A stretch of DNA of 64,000 nt from Streptomyces sp. RPA4-2 (GCF_012273515.2 NZ_CP050975.2:2108001-2172000), one strand, 5' to 3'; positions 41,561 through 49,492 are shown, numbered from the stretch's first letter. Program-made: numbers and translations. The notes: generated from the sequence alone by a model not told the origin.

Positions 41561-42076
41561 ATGAGCGCCGCTGACGAGATCCTCGACATCGTGGACGAGA
41601 ACGACGTGGTCGTCGGAGAGTCCCCGCGCGGCGAGGCGTACGCGCGCGGACTCCGTCACCGGTGCGTGTTCGTCCAGGCCCGGGACGCGGACGGCCGGCT
41701 CTTCGTCCACCGCCGCACCGCCACCAAGCTCGTCTTCCCCTCCCTGTACGACATGTTCGTCGGCGGGGTCGTGGGCGCGGGCGAGTCGTACGACGCGGCG
41801 GCCCTGCGCGAGGCCGAGGAGGAACTGGGCGTCTCCGGACTCCCGAGCCCCGTCCCCGTCTTCAAGTTCCTGTACGACAACGGCGCCGGGCAGACCTGGT
41901 GGTCCGCCGTCTACGAGGTCCGCTGCGACCTCCCCGTGAACCCCCAGACGGAGGAGGTCGCCTGGCACGCCTTCCTCACCGAGGAGGAGGTGGAGCGGCG
42001 CCTGACGGAGTGGACGTGGGTGCCGGACGGGCTGGCGGCGTACGAACGCCTGCGGGAGCACCGGGCGACGGGCTGA
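41561..42076 (+). CDS. NUDIX hydrolase
   Basis: 171 residues, ATG 41561 with GGAGG directly upstream. The Nudix box is complete (GGVVGAGESYDAA, then REAEEELGV), preceded by RHRCVFVQARDADGRLFVHR and followed by VKFLYDNGAGQTWWSAVYEV-type sequence (FKFLYDNGAGQTWWSAVYEV). The N-terminus DEILDIVDENDVVVGESPRG is typical of the IPP-isomerase-like/YfcD NUDIX group. Hydrolyses a nucleoside-diphosphate-X compound; substrate unknown. Confidence 0.93.
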   Translation: MSAADEILDIVDENDVVVGESPRGEAYARGLRHRCVFVQARDADGRLFVHRRTATKLVFPSLYDMFVGGVVGAGESYDAAALREAEEELGVSGLPSPVPVFKFLYDNGAGQTWWSAVYEVRCDLPVNPQTEEVAWHAFLTEEEVERRLTEWTWVPDGLAAYERLREHRATG

Positions 42077-42148
42077 GCCTTTCCCGCGCCCGCGCCCGGC
42101 CCGACGGTGGCGGCCGGCACCGCGGAGCGGCCGAGTAGGGTCCCCGTC

Positions 42149-42541
42149 GTGATCGAATTCGTACGGAACGTCCGGCTGTGGTTCGCGCCCGAGGAGGTCC
42201 GGAAGGAGGGCGGCACTCCCGACTACCGGTTCTCGCTGGCCAACGAGCGCACCTTCCTGGCCTGGCTGCGCACCGCGCTGGCGCTGATCGGGGGCGGGTT
42301 CGCCGTGGACCAGTTCCTGCCGGACCTGCGGTGGGCCTGGCGGGTCGGTCTCGCGCTGGCCCTGTTGGCGGCGGGCGTGCTCTGCTCGCTGCGGGCCGTC
42401 AACCACTGGGTGCGGTGCGAGCGGGCGATGCGGAGAGGGGAGGACCTCCCCGTGTCGCGCTTCCCGGCGCTGCTGGGCATCGCCGTCGCGGTGGTGGCGG
42501 TCGCGATGGTCGTCGTCGTCCTCGTCGGCTGGGAAGGATGA
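42149..42541 (+). CDS. YidH/DUF202 membrane protein
   Basis: 130 residues from GTG 42149. The DUF202 signature RFSLANERTFLAWLRTALALIGGGFAVD is present (first part: RFSLANERTFLAWLRTALAL), with three membrane helices, the last VAVVAVAMVVVVLVGWEG. The N-terminal ~30 residues are cytoplasmic. Function of the family is not established. ATGA overlap with the next, related gene shows coupling. Confidence 0.9.
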   Translation: MIEFVRNVRLWFAPEEVRKEGGTPDYRFSLANERTFLAWLRTALALIGGGFAVDQFLPDLRWAWRVGLALALLAAGVLCSLRAVNHWVRCERAMRRGEDLPVSRFPALLGIAVAVVAVAMVVVVLVGWEG

Positions 42542-42864
42542 CCGCGCCCGTCCCGGAACGCGACCCGGGGCTTCAGCCGGAGCGCACCCGGCTCGCGTGG
42601 CGACGTACGACCCTGTCGAGCACCGTCACCGCGGTCCTGGCGGCGAAGGCGGCGCTGCACGGCGGTCCGTCGGCGACCGGTGTCGTGGCCGGTGTCCTGT
42701 GCGGCGCGCTGTGGCTGGGGTTCCTGGCGCTCGCGCACCGCCGCATCCGGGTGCTGGCCGCGTCCCGCACCGCCGGCCCGCCCGCCCTCGCACCGCGCCA
42801 CGCGACGGCCGCGACCCTGTGCACGCTCGCGCTGGCCGTCTGCGCGGCGGCACTGGTGTTCTGA
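42538..42864 (+). CDS. Second DUF202 membrane protein
   Basis: 108 residues; ATG overlaps the stop of the previous gene by 4 bp. A shorter DUF202 relative: GLQPERTRLAWRRTTLSSTV matches the NERTFLAWLRTALAL motif of its neighbour, followed by membrane helices AAKAALHGGPSATGVVAGVL, LCGALWLGFLALAHRRI and ATLCTLALAVCAAALVF. The pair may form a heteromeric membrane protein. Function unknown. Confidence 0.88.
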   Translation: MTAPVPERDPGLQPERTRLAWRRTTLSSTVTAVLAAKAALHGGPSATGVVAGVLCGALWLGFLALAHRRIRVLAASRTAGPPALAPRHATAATLCTLALAVCAAALVF

Positions 42865-43014
42865 GAACCCGAGGACCGAGCGGGGCCGCGACCCAACCGG
42901 GGCACCGGACGGCGCCGCGACCGACCCGGGGACCGGACGGCGCCGCGGCCCCCTCCCCCCTTCGCCCAGCCCTTCGTGCCCCCGGACGGCACGCATGCCC
43001 GAATGGTGGTGAAT

Positions 43015-43028
43015 TGACAGAAATGTCA
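43015..43028. promoter_or_regulatory. Palindrome upstream of the His-rich gene
   Basis: TGACA-GAAA-TGTCA in the AT-richest part of the 220-bp intergenic region, 57 bp before the ATG. Candidate operator; it does not resemble the streptomycete Zur box I know. Confidence 0.4.
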
Positions 43029-43084
43029 CGCTTTCTGGCGCTAGCCTGAGCCGTCGCTTCCCGCCACGCACGAAGGTGAGCACC

Positions 43085-43384
43085 ATGACCACCCTCCATC
43101 CGGAGCACTCGGCCCATCAGCACACCCACGGCCCGGCCTGCGGGCACACCGCGGTACCGCATGGGGACCACGTCGACTACGCGCACGATGGGCACCTGCA
43201 CCGCGAGCACTCCGGGCACTGGGACGAGTGCGAGCCGGGCGGCCACACGGCGCACGGCGACCACGGGGGCCACCGGCACGGCGAGGGCTGCGGTCACCCG
43301 GCGGTCGAGCACGGCGACCATCTCGACTACCTGCACGACGGGCACCGGCACGCCGAGCACGACGGTCACTGGGACGACCACTAG
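43085..43384 (+). CDS. Small His-rich protein with internal duplication
   Basis: 99 residues from ATG 43085 (GAAGGTGAG upstream); a GTG at 43076 is in frame. About a quarter of residues are His. Two ~30-residue units repeat: CGHTAVPHGDHVDYAHDGH then LHREHSGHWDE, and CGHPAVEHGDHLDYLHDGH then RHAEHDGHWDD, each with one Cys and about eight His plus acidic residues. No signal peptide or membrane segment. The composition implies binding of several Zn2+, Ni2+ or Cu2+ ions per chain: metal buffer, storage or metallochaperone (inference). Just after the stop, GHWDDP...DDGHGGHP is still readable in another frame, like the remains of a third unit. Confidence 0.78.
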   Translation: MTTLHPEHSAHQHTHGPACGHTAVPHGDHVDYAHDGHLHREHSGHWDECEPGGHTAHGDHGGHRHGEGCGHPAVEHGDHLDYLHDGHRHAEHDGHWDDH

Positions 43385-43578
43385 GGGCGGCGGACACTGG
43401 GACGACCCTAGGGACGACGGCCACGGCGGACACCCCGGGCCCTCCCGCCGAACACCCCGGAACCCCCTCCGGCGTCTCTTCTCGACGCCCGCCCGACGTC
43501 TCCCCATGACGCCCGTTCGGCGTCTCCCCCACCCCCCGGAGGAGACGCCGATCACGTTTGGCGTACACCCTGGACGAC

Positions 43579-43596
43579 ATACCGACTGGTCGGCAT
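43579..43596. promoter_or_regulatory. TetR-type operator before the kinase-dehydrogenase operon
   Basis: ATACCGACTGGTCGGCAT, CCGAC-TG-GTCGG core. The 14-mer ACATACCGACTGGT (43577-43590) recurs exactly, inverted, at 49315-49328 before the SDR-ligase-TetR operon. It is 39 bp before the kinase start. Confidence 0.7.
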
Positions 43597-43634
43597 CATG
43601 GTCACGTCCCGCTCCCTCGCGTGTAGGAGAAACG

Positions 43635-44657
43635 ATGAGCCCCGACCACCCGCCAGGTCTCGATCTCGACCGGCTGCGCGGCCTGCTCGACGGCGAGCGG
43701 CCCGGCCTGACGCACGGCCCGCTGACCGGCCGGCTGATCGAGGGCGGACGGTCGAACCTCACGTACGCGGTCACGGACGGCACCACGCGATGGGTCGTAC
43801 GGCGGCCTCCGCTCGGCCATGTGCTGGCCACCGCGCACGACATGAAGCGCGAACACCGGGTGATCAGCGCACTGCACCAGACGGCCGTCCCGGTGCCGCG
43901 CCCGGTGCTGCTGTGCGAGGACGTGGAGGTGCTGGGCGCGCCCTTCTACGTCATGGAGTTCGTGGACGGCACGCCGTACCGCACCGCCGATCAGCTCGCC
44001 CCGCTCGGCCCGCGGCGCACGCGGGACGCGGTGCTCGGACTGGTCGACACGCTCGTCGAACTGCACTCCGTGGATCCCGCCGAGGTGGGCCTCGCCGACT
44101 TCGGCCGGCCCGAAGGCTTCCTGGACCGTCAACTGCGGCGCTGGGGCAAGCAGTTGGACGCCTCCAGAAATCGTGAGCTGGTAGGGATCGACGAGCTGCA
44201 GGCGGCCCTGGGGCGCGCGCTGCCGCACTCTCCCGCGCCCACCGTCGTGCACGGCGACTACCGGCTCGACAACGTGCTGATCGGCGAGGACGACCGGATC
44301 AAGGCGATCCTGGACTGGGAGATGTCCACGCTCGGCGATCCGCTGACCGACCTGGGCCTGCTGGTCATGTACAGCGCGCCCCTCGATCTGCCCGACTCCC
44401 CCATCAGTACGACCGCTTCGGCCGCCGGACACCCGGACCCGGACGAGATCGTCGAACGGTACGCCGCGCGCTCGGGGCGCGACGCGTCCGACGTCGCCTG
44501 GTACACGGCGTTCGCCTGGTTCAAGCTCGCCGTGATCCTGGAGGGCATCCACTACCGCTACACGCTCGGCCAGACGGTCGGCGCGGGTTTCGACCGCATC
44601 GGTGACCTGGTGCCGTTCTTCATCGAGCACGGCCTGACCACTCTTCAGGAAGGCTGA
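43635..44657 (+). CDS. APH-fold kinase, ACAD10/11 N-domain and LvaA-like
   Basis: 340 residues, ATG 43635 with AGGAG upstream. Aminoglycoside-phosphotransferase fold: GGRSNLTYAVTD, RWVVRRPPLGHVLATAHDMK, PFYVMEFVDGTPY, catalytic VVHGDYRLDNVLIG with D208, and metal-binding ILDWEMSTLGDPLTDLG. This sequence pattern is that of the kinase domain of ACAD10/ACAD11 and of LvaA, which phosphorylate the 4-hydroxyl of 4-hydroxyacyl-CoA. The acyl-CoA dehydrogenase gene begins 6 bp later, so the two make a split ACAD11. Probably controlled by the TetR regulator of the facing operon. Confidence 0.88.
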   Translation: MSPDHPPGLDLDRLRGLLDGERPGLTHGPLTGRLIEGGRSNLTYAVTDGTTRWVVRRPPLGHVLATAHDMKREHRVISALHQTAVPVPRPVLLCEDVEVLGAPFYVMEFVDGTPYRTADQLAPLGPRRTRDAVLGLVDTLVELHSVDPAEVGLADFGRPEGFLDRQLRRWGKQLDASRNRELVGIDELQAALGRALPHSPAPTVVHGDYRLDNVLIGEDDRIKAILDWEMSTLGDPLTDLGLLVMYSAPLDLPDSPISTTASAAGHPDPDEIVERYAARSGRDASDVAWYTAFAWFKLAVILEGIHYRYTLGQTVGAGFDRIGDLVPFFIEHGLTTLQEG

Positions 44658-44663
44658 TCCGCC

Positions 44664-45878
44664 ATGGACTTCGCATTCGACGCGCGCACCGAGGAACTGC
44701 GGGGCAGGCTGCTCGCCTTCATGGACGAGTACGTGTACCCGGCGGAGGCGGTGGCGGAGGAGCAGCGCGCCCTGCTGGCCTCCCCGTGGGACACGCCCGC
44801 CGTGGTCGGGGAGTTGAAGGCCGAGGCACGCAGGCAGGGGCTGTGGAACCTCTTCCTGCCCGACGCCGAGCACGGTGCCGGGCTCACCAACCTCCAGTAC
44901 GCGCCGCTCGCCGAGATCACCGGCCGCAGCCCGCACCTGGCGCCGACCGCCCTGAACTGCGCGGCGCCGGACACCGGCAACATGGAGGTGCTCGCGCAGT
45001 TCGGCGACGAGCGGCAGAAGAAGCAGTGGCTGGAGCCGCTGCTCGCCGGTGAGATCCGCTCGGCGTTCGCGATGACCGAGCCGGAGGTGGCCTCCTCCGA
45101 CGCGACCAACATCACCACCCACATCGAGCGGGACGGCGACGAGTACGTCGTCACCGGCCGCAAGTGGTACATCTCCGGGGCGATGAACCCGGACTGCCGG
45201 ATCTTCATCGTGATGGGCAAGACGGACCCGGACGGGCCGGACATCCGCCGCCAGCAGTCCATGGTCCTGGTGCCGCGCGACACGCCGGGGGTCGAAGTCC
45301 GGCGCGCCATGCAGGTGTACGGCTACGAGGACCACTCCCACGGCGGCCACGCGGAGGTCGTCTTCCACGGGGCCCGCGTTCCCGTCACCAACCTGGTCGG
45401 CGAGGAGGGCGGCGGCTTCGCCATCGCCCAGGCGCGGCTCGGCCCCGGCCGTATCCACCACTGCATGCGGCTGATCGGCATGGCGGAGCGGGCGATCGAG
45501 CTGATGTGCCGGCGGGCGGTGGCCCGGACGGCGTTCGGCAAGCCGCTGGCACAGCAGGGCGTGGTCCAGAACTGGATCGCCGACGCGCGGGTCGCCGTCG
45601 AGCAGCTGCGGCTGCTGGTGCTGAAGACCGCGTGGATGATGGACACGGTCGGCAACCGGGGCGCCCACACCGAGATCCAGGCCATCAAGATCGCCACCCC
45701 GCGCACGGTCGTCGACATCCTCGACAAGGCGGTGCAGCTGCACGGTGCCGGGGGTGTGAGCCAGGACTTCCCGCTGGCGGAACTCTGGGCCGCCGCGCGC
45801 ACCCTGAAGCTGGCGGACGGGCCGGACGAGGTGCACCAGCGGTCGCTGGCGCGGCGGGAGATCAAGAAGTACGTGTGA
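44664..45878 (+). CDS. Acyl-CoA dehydrogenase, ACAD11/LvaC-like
   Basis: 404 residues, 6 bp after the kinase gene. Flavin acyl-CoA dehydrogenase: AMTEPEVASSDATNITTHIE, KWYISGAMNPDCRIFIVMG, GPGRIHHCMRLIGMAERAIE, FGKPLAQQGVVQNWIADARV, VQLHGAGGVSQDFPLAELWA, ending KLADGPDEVHQRSLARREIK. The ADGPDEVH ending is the ACAD10/11 hallmark, where E is the likely base region in place of YEGT. Expected to convert the 4-phosphoacyl-CoA made by the kinase, by elimination and rehydration, to a 3-hydroxyacyl-CoA for beta-oxidation. Function inferred from family and pairing. Confidence 0.9.
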   Translation: MDFAFDARTEELRGRLLAFMDEYVYPAEAVAEEQRALLASPWDTPAVVGELKAEARRQGLWNLFLPDAEHGAGLTNLQYAPLAEITGRSPHLAPTALNCAAPDTGNMEVLAQFGDERQKKQWLEPLLAGEIRSAFAMTEPEVASSDATNITTHIERDGDEYVVTGRKWYISGAMNPDCRIFIVMGKTDPDGPDIRRQQSMVLVPRDTPGVEVRRAMQVYGYEDHSHGGHAEVVFHGARVPVTNLVGEEGGGFAIAQARLGPGRIHHCMRLIGMAERAIELMCRRAVARTAFGKPLAQQGVVQNWIADARVAVEQLRLLVLKTAWMMDTVGNRGAHTEIQAIKIATPRTVVDILDKAVQLHGAGGVSQDFPLAELWAAARTLKLADGPDEVHQRSLARREIKKYV

Positions 45879-45919
45879 CGCCGGGGGCGGTGGGGGTCTT
45901 CGCCCCCGCCGCCCCGTAC

Positions 45920-45938
45920 CTGGGGGCTCCGCCCCCAG
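45920..45938. terminator. Hairpin after the acyl-CoA dehydrogenase gene
   Basis: CTGGGGGC-TCC-GCCCCCAG; flanked by CCCGTAC and GTACGGG, which extend the stem. First of two hairpins between convergent genes. Confidence 0.65.
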
Positions 45939-45964
45939 ACCCCCGTACGGGCCTCAAGGGCCTT

Positions 45965-46056
45965 GTCCTCGAACGCCGGACGGGCTGGACATGCGGGCCC
46001 GCCCTGAAAGGCTGGCGCCCAGGCCGGGCACTTCAGCCCGTCCGGCGTTCGAGGAC
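45965..46056. repeat. 23-bp perfect inverted repeat around a 46-bp spacer
   Basis: Arms 45965-45987 and 46034-46056 (GTCCTCGAACGCCGGACGGG + CTG) are exact reverse complements, with weaker complementarity beyond them. Sequences like this arm occur widely in streptomycete intergenic regions (remembered), so this is a dispersed palindromic element probably acting as a terminator here. Confidence 0.75.
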
Positions 46057-46107
46057 GAGCCCTTCGGGCGACAAGCGGGTGCCCAGGGCGGGCCCCGGGG
46101 ACGGGGA

Positions 46108-46701
46108 CTACGGTCGCAGCGCGCGCAGCAGCAGGTCGGCCAGATGGTCGGCGACCTCCTGGGGGTTGAGCGGGCCGTCCGGGCGGTACCACGTCGACAG
46201 GTGGTGGACCGAGCCGAAGTGGTAGTCGACGACCAGGTCCGCCGGGGTGGCCGTGGAGAAGACGCCCTTCTTCTGGCCCTCCTCGATCAGCGCGCGGAAG
46301 CGCTCGTGGTAGCGGCGCCGCTCGGACCGCACCTGCTTGAGCTTCTCCGGGCTGAGGTGGTGCATCGACCGGAAGAAGATCGAGGCGTCGTCGAGGTTGT
46401 CGATGGTCGTGACGACCACGTCGGCCGCCGCGCCCCGGACCCGCTCCTCCACCGGCGCGCCGGAGTCCGCGAACGCGTCCAGCCGCTCCTGCTGGATGCG
46501 CAGCACGCGTGCGTACACCTCGTGCAGGAGGTCGTCCTTCGAGCCGAAGTAGTGGTAGAGCGCGCCCTTGGTGACGCCCGCCGCCTCCACGATCTCCTGC
46601 ACGGAGGTCCGGTCGTAGCCCTGCTCGGCGAAGAGCCGGGTGGCGGCGGCCAGGAGCCGCTGCGGGACGGGCGTACCGTCGCCGTCCGTCGTTCTGGGCA
46701 C
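46108..46701 (-). CDS. TetR-family regulator of the 4-hydroxy acid cluster
   Basis: 197 residues from GTG 46701 (AGGTGG 5 bp before it); the frame continues upstream without a better start. N-terminal HTH: RLLAAATRLFAEQGYDRTSV, QEIVEAAGVTKGALYHYFGS, KDDLLHEVYARVLRIQQERL. C-terminal ligand domain helical, with VDYHFGSVHHLSTWYRPDG. It is last in the SDR-ligase-TetR operon. Because the same 14-bp palindromic sequence precedes both this operon and the facing kinase-dehydrogenase operon, it most likely represses both, with an acyl-CoA as inducer (inference). Confidence 0.88.
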   Translation of the reverse strand: MPRTTDGDGTPVPQRLLAAATRLFAEQGYDRTSVQEIVEAAGVTKGALYHYFGSKDDLLHEVYARVLRIQQERLDAFADSGAPVEERVRGAAADVVVTTIDNLDDASIFFRSMHHLSPEKLKQVRSERRRYHERFRALIEEGQKKGVFSTATPADLVVDYHFGSVHHLSTWYRPDGPLNPQEVADHLADLLLRALRP

Positions 46702-46794
46702 TGCCGCCACCTGCCTTCCGTGCGTGGTTCGATGAAAGCGCCGTCCGGTGGCGGACGCCGCTCGGCGAGGAGCGTCCACCACGGAGATTGTTGT

Positions 46795-48456
46795 CTACTC
46801 CGGGCCCTGCGAGCGCGTACGCAGTTCCCGACGGAGGATCTTCCCACTCGCCGTCTTCGGCAGGTCGGGCAGGATCTCCACGTACCGCGGATACTTGTAG
46901 GCGGCCAGTCTCTCCTTGCAGTACGCGGCGAGCGCGTCGGGGTCCTCCTCGGCGCCCGGTCGCAGGCTGATGTAGGCCTTGACGGTCTCGCCGCGGTAGC
47001 CGTCGGGGATGCCCACGACGGCGGCCTCGCGGACCGCCGGATGGGTGTAGAGCACGTCCTCGACCTCGCGGGGCCACACCTTGAAGCCGGACGCGTTGAT
47101 CATGTCTTTCTTGCGGTCGACGACGTAGAGCCAGCCCTCCGGGTCCATGAATCCGATGTCGCCGGTGCGCAGCTCACCGTCCGGGAAGGTCTCTGCGGTG
47201 GCCTCGGGGCGCTGCCAGTAGCCCGGCACCACCTGCGGTCCCCTCACGAGGATCTCGCCCTGTTCCCCGAACGGGACCTCCAGGCCCTGCTCGTCGACGA
47301 TCCGTACGACGCTGTCGGGTCCCGGCAGGCCGACGGCCAGCGTGCCCGAGACCGGGTCGACGGGGGCCTCCCGGCCCGGCGGCACGGAGGCGCAGGGCGC
47401 GGTGCACTCGGTGAGCCCGTAGCCGTTGCGGATGTAGGGCCCGAATCCGGCGCGGAACTTCTCCACCAGGGCGGGCGGCAGCGGCGCTCCGCCGGAGGAG
47501 ATGTTCACGAAGGACGAGAAGTGGTCCGGAGTGACGGACGGATGGGCGGCCAGGGCCATGAAGGCGGTCGAGGGGCCGACGGTGTAGAGCGGCCGGTGCT
47601 CGGCGAACGCGTCGAGCACGACCCCCGCCTCGAAGCGGTAGGCGAGGACCAGCGTGCCCCCGCTGTTGAGGCAGGCGGCGAGCTGGCAGACCATGCCGGT
47701 GATGTGGAACAGGGGCGCCATCGCGAAGTACACCGGCGCCTCGGGCAGCGCGAGACCGGTCCGCTGCCGCTCGGCGTTGTACATGATGTTGCCGTGCGTG
47801 TTGGTGGCGCCCTTGGGGGTGCCGCTGGTGCCGGAGGTGTAGCTGATCAGCGCGATGTCGGAGGGGTCGGCGTCGCGGCCTTCGGGGGCCTTGTTCCGCT
47901 GAGCGGCGACCGTCCCGAGGTCGTCGGCGTCCGCGGCCGACGAAAGGCGCTCGAAGGTCAGGACGCGCGCGTCGTCGCGGGTCTGGAAGTCCAGTTCGCA
48001 GGCGGTGAGGACGATGCGCACGGCCGAGTCGGCCGCCGTCTCGCGCAGATACGACTCCCACGCGCGGTCGGAGCAGACCAGGGCGCGCACGTCCGCGTCG
48101 TGCAGGACGTGGCGGACCTCGCCCGACTTGTACATGGGGTTGACCGGCACGACTGTCGCGCCGGCCTTCCAGGCGCCGAGCAGCGCGAGCACGAAGTGCG
48201 GGGAGTTCTGCAGCAGGATCGCGACCCGGTCGCCGCGCTCCAGGCCGCGGGCGGCGAGATGCCCGGCGACCGAGTCGCTCAGCTCGTCCACCTCGCGGTA
48301 GCTCAGGCGGCCGTCGAAGTAGGTGAGCGCGGTGCGGTCCGGAACGTCCTCCACGGCCACGCGCAGGGCGTGCACCAGGGAGTCGGCGGGGCTCACCGGG
48401 GCGCTCTGCGCGTCGCTGAGGAGGGCCACCCAGGGGCGGTCCGCGTAGGTGGTCAC
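46795..48456 (-). CDS. Acyl-CoA synthetase (AMP-forming)
   Basis: 553 residues from GTG 48456, which overlaps the SDR stop by 4 bp. ANL-superfamily motifs: ISYTSGTSGTPKGATNTHGN (P-loop), NGYGLTECTAPC, TGDIGFMDPEGWLYVVDRKK, and the C-terminal acylation lysine in LPKTASGKILRREL. Activates a carboxylic acid as its CoA thioester. In this cluster it would prime a 4-oxo or 4-hydroxy acid (LvaE-like role). The same frame stays open far upstream across the SDR gene, but that part is a shadow of the SDR and not coding. Confidence 0.92.
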   Translation of the reverse strand: MTTYADRPWVALLSDAQSAPVSPADSLVHALRVAVEDVPDRTALTYFDGRLSYREVDELSDSVAGHLAARGLERGDRVAILLQNSPHFVLALLGAWKAGATVVPVNPMYKSGEVRHVLHDADVRALVCSDRAWESYLRETAADSAVRIVLTACELDFQTRDDARVLTFERLSSAADADDLGTVAAQRNKAPEGRDADPSDIALISYTSGTSGTPKGATNTHGNIMYNAERQRTGLALPEAPVYFAMAPLFHITGMVCQLAACLNSGGTLVLAYRFEAGVVLDAFAEHRPLYTVGPSTAFMALAAHPSVTPDHFSSFVNISSGGAPLPPALVEKFRAGFGPYIRNGYGLTECTAPCASVPPGREAPVDPVSGTLAVGLPGPDSVVRIVDEQGLEVPFGEQGEILVRGPQVVPGYWQRPEATAETFPDGELRTGDIGFMDPEGWLYVVDRKKDMINASGFKVWPREVEDVLYTHPAVREAAVVGIPDGYRGETVKAYISLRPGAEEDPDALAAYCKERLAAYKYPRYVEILPDLPKTASGKILRRELRTRSQGPE

Positions 48457-49217
48457 CGGCCCGCCTCCCACTTCTGCTGGATGTGGTTCATGTTCGTCAG
48501 CCAGCGGTCCGGCTCGGTGGCCCGCACCTGGTAGTAACCGGCCACCTCGGGGTGCGGCAGGATCAGGAAGCGGTCCTCCTCGATCCCCGTGAAGAGGGCG
48601 TTCGCGACGTCCTCCGGCTCGATGGCGGTCGGCTGGAGCACCAGGTCGCCCGCGCTGCCGGTGGCGTCGAGCATGTCGGTGCGCACTCCCTGCGGACAGA
48701 TCGCGTGCACCTTCAGGCCCCGGTGGCGGTAGGTCAGCGACAGCCACTCGGCGAAGGCGTACGCGCCGTGCTTGGTCACGCTGTAGGGCGCGGCGCCGAT
48801 CATGGTGAGCAGTCCGGCGGCGGAGACGGTGGAGACGAAACGGCCGCTGCCACGCTCCAGCCAGGCCGGGAGCAGCTCGTGGGCGGCGCGGACGTGGGCC
48901 ATCACGTTGACGTCCCAGGCCAGCTCCCAGACCTGCTCGCCGGCCGCCTCGGTGCCGCCCGAGGCGACGCCCGCGTTGGCGCAGTAGACGTCGATCGTGC
49001 CGCCGAGGGCGTCCCGGGCCTCGGTCACGATCGTGGACGCGTCGCCGGGGACCGCGATGCCGCCGATCTCCTCGGCCACGGCCCGAGCCTTGGCGGCGTC
49101 GAGGTCGTTGACGACGACTCTGGCTCCCTCGGCGGCGAAGCGGCGGGCCAGCGCGGCCCCGATGCCGCCTCCCGCACCGGTGACGACCACTCCCGCATCC
49201 TGCACGGCTTCCACCAT
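48453..49217 (-). CDS. SDR oxidoreductase, first gene of the CoA-ligase operon
   Basis: 254 residues, ATG 49217 with AAGGAG upstream. Classical SDR: VVVTGAGGGIGAALARRFAA, NDLD after beta-2 (NAD-preferring), YCANAGVAS, catalytic Ser in VSTVSAAG, YSVTKHGAYAFAEWL with Tyr-x3-Lys, ICPQGVRTDML. Within the cluster it could reduce a 4-oxoacyl-CoA to the 4-hydroxy form, the LvaD step. The C-terminus ends YYQVRATEPDRWLTNMNHIQ. Translationally coupled to the ligase. A TetR-type operator and four 16-bp direct repeats lie immediately upstream. Confidence 0.9.
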   Translation of the reverse strand: MVEAVQDAGVVVTGAGGGIGAALARRFAAEGARVVVNDLDAAKARAVAEEIGGIAVPGDASTIVTEARDALGGTIDVYCANAGVASGGTEAAGEQVWELAWDVNVMAHVRAAHELLPAWLERGSGRFVSTVSAAGLLTMIGAAPYSVTKHGAYAFAEWLSLTYRHRGLKVHAICPQGVRTDMLDATGSAGDLVLQPTAIEPEDVANALFTGIEEDRFLILPHPEVAGYYQVRATEPDRWLTNMNHIQQKWEAGR

Positions 49218-49241
49218 CGGTCTCCTTCGACGCGACGCCAA

Positions 49242-49305
49242 TCGGCTCTGCAAGCAGTCGGCTCTGCAAGCAGTCGGCTCTGCACGCAGCCGGCTCTGCT
49301 GCGAC
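49242..49305. repeat. Four tandem 16-bp repeats upstream of the SDR gene
   Basis: TCGGCTCTGCAAGCAG at 49242-49257 and 49258-49273, TCGGCTCTGCACGCAG at 49274-49289, and a decayed fourth at 49290-49305. They fill the space between the operator at 49315-49328 and the SDR start, so they lie in the probable 5' leader. Confidence 0.85.
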
Positions 49306-49314
49306 GCCAGACTA

Positions 49315-49328
49315 ACCAGTCGGTATGT
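49315..49328. promoter_or_regulatory. TetR-type operator before the SDR-ligase-TetR operon
   Basis: On the minus strand ACATACCGACTGGT, identical to 43577-43590. This copy lacks the full right half-site (TTAG instead of CGGC). About 100 bp before the SDR start. Confidence 0.68.
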
Positions 49329-49492
49329 TGCAAGGGAAGAGGCGCAGGCTCCGCGTGGGCGCCCGGGAGTGTGACATTGCGCGGCGCCGCCGCGCGGGCC
49401 CGACCAGGCAACGGGCACCGGCGGCTTCCGCACGTCGGGCGGTTGCGCATAGCGTGCCGGTGCTCACCTTCCGCGATCACGGAGGTCCCCCC

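Noticed and set aside
43014..43047. Housekeeping promoter TTGACA ... TAGCCT before the His-rich gene
   Set aside because: The spacing is 22 bp, too long for a standard promoter; only the palindrome is kept as a candidate site.
46795..49269. An 824-codon frame that would fuse the acyl-CoA ligase to an N-terminal extension
   Set aside because: The extension overlaps the SDR gene in another frame and is Arg/Gly-rich; the GTG at 48456 overlapping the SDR stop is the natural ligase start.
49242..49305. CRISPR-like array
   Set aside because: The 16-bp units are directly adjacent with no spacers and there are no cas genes; the same holds for the 112-bp and 10-bp arrays.
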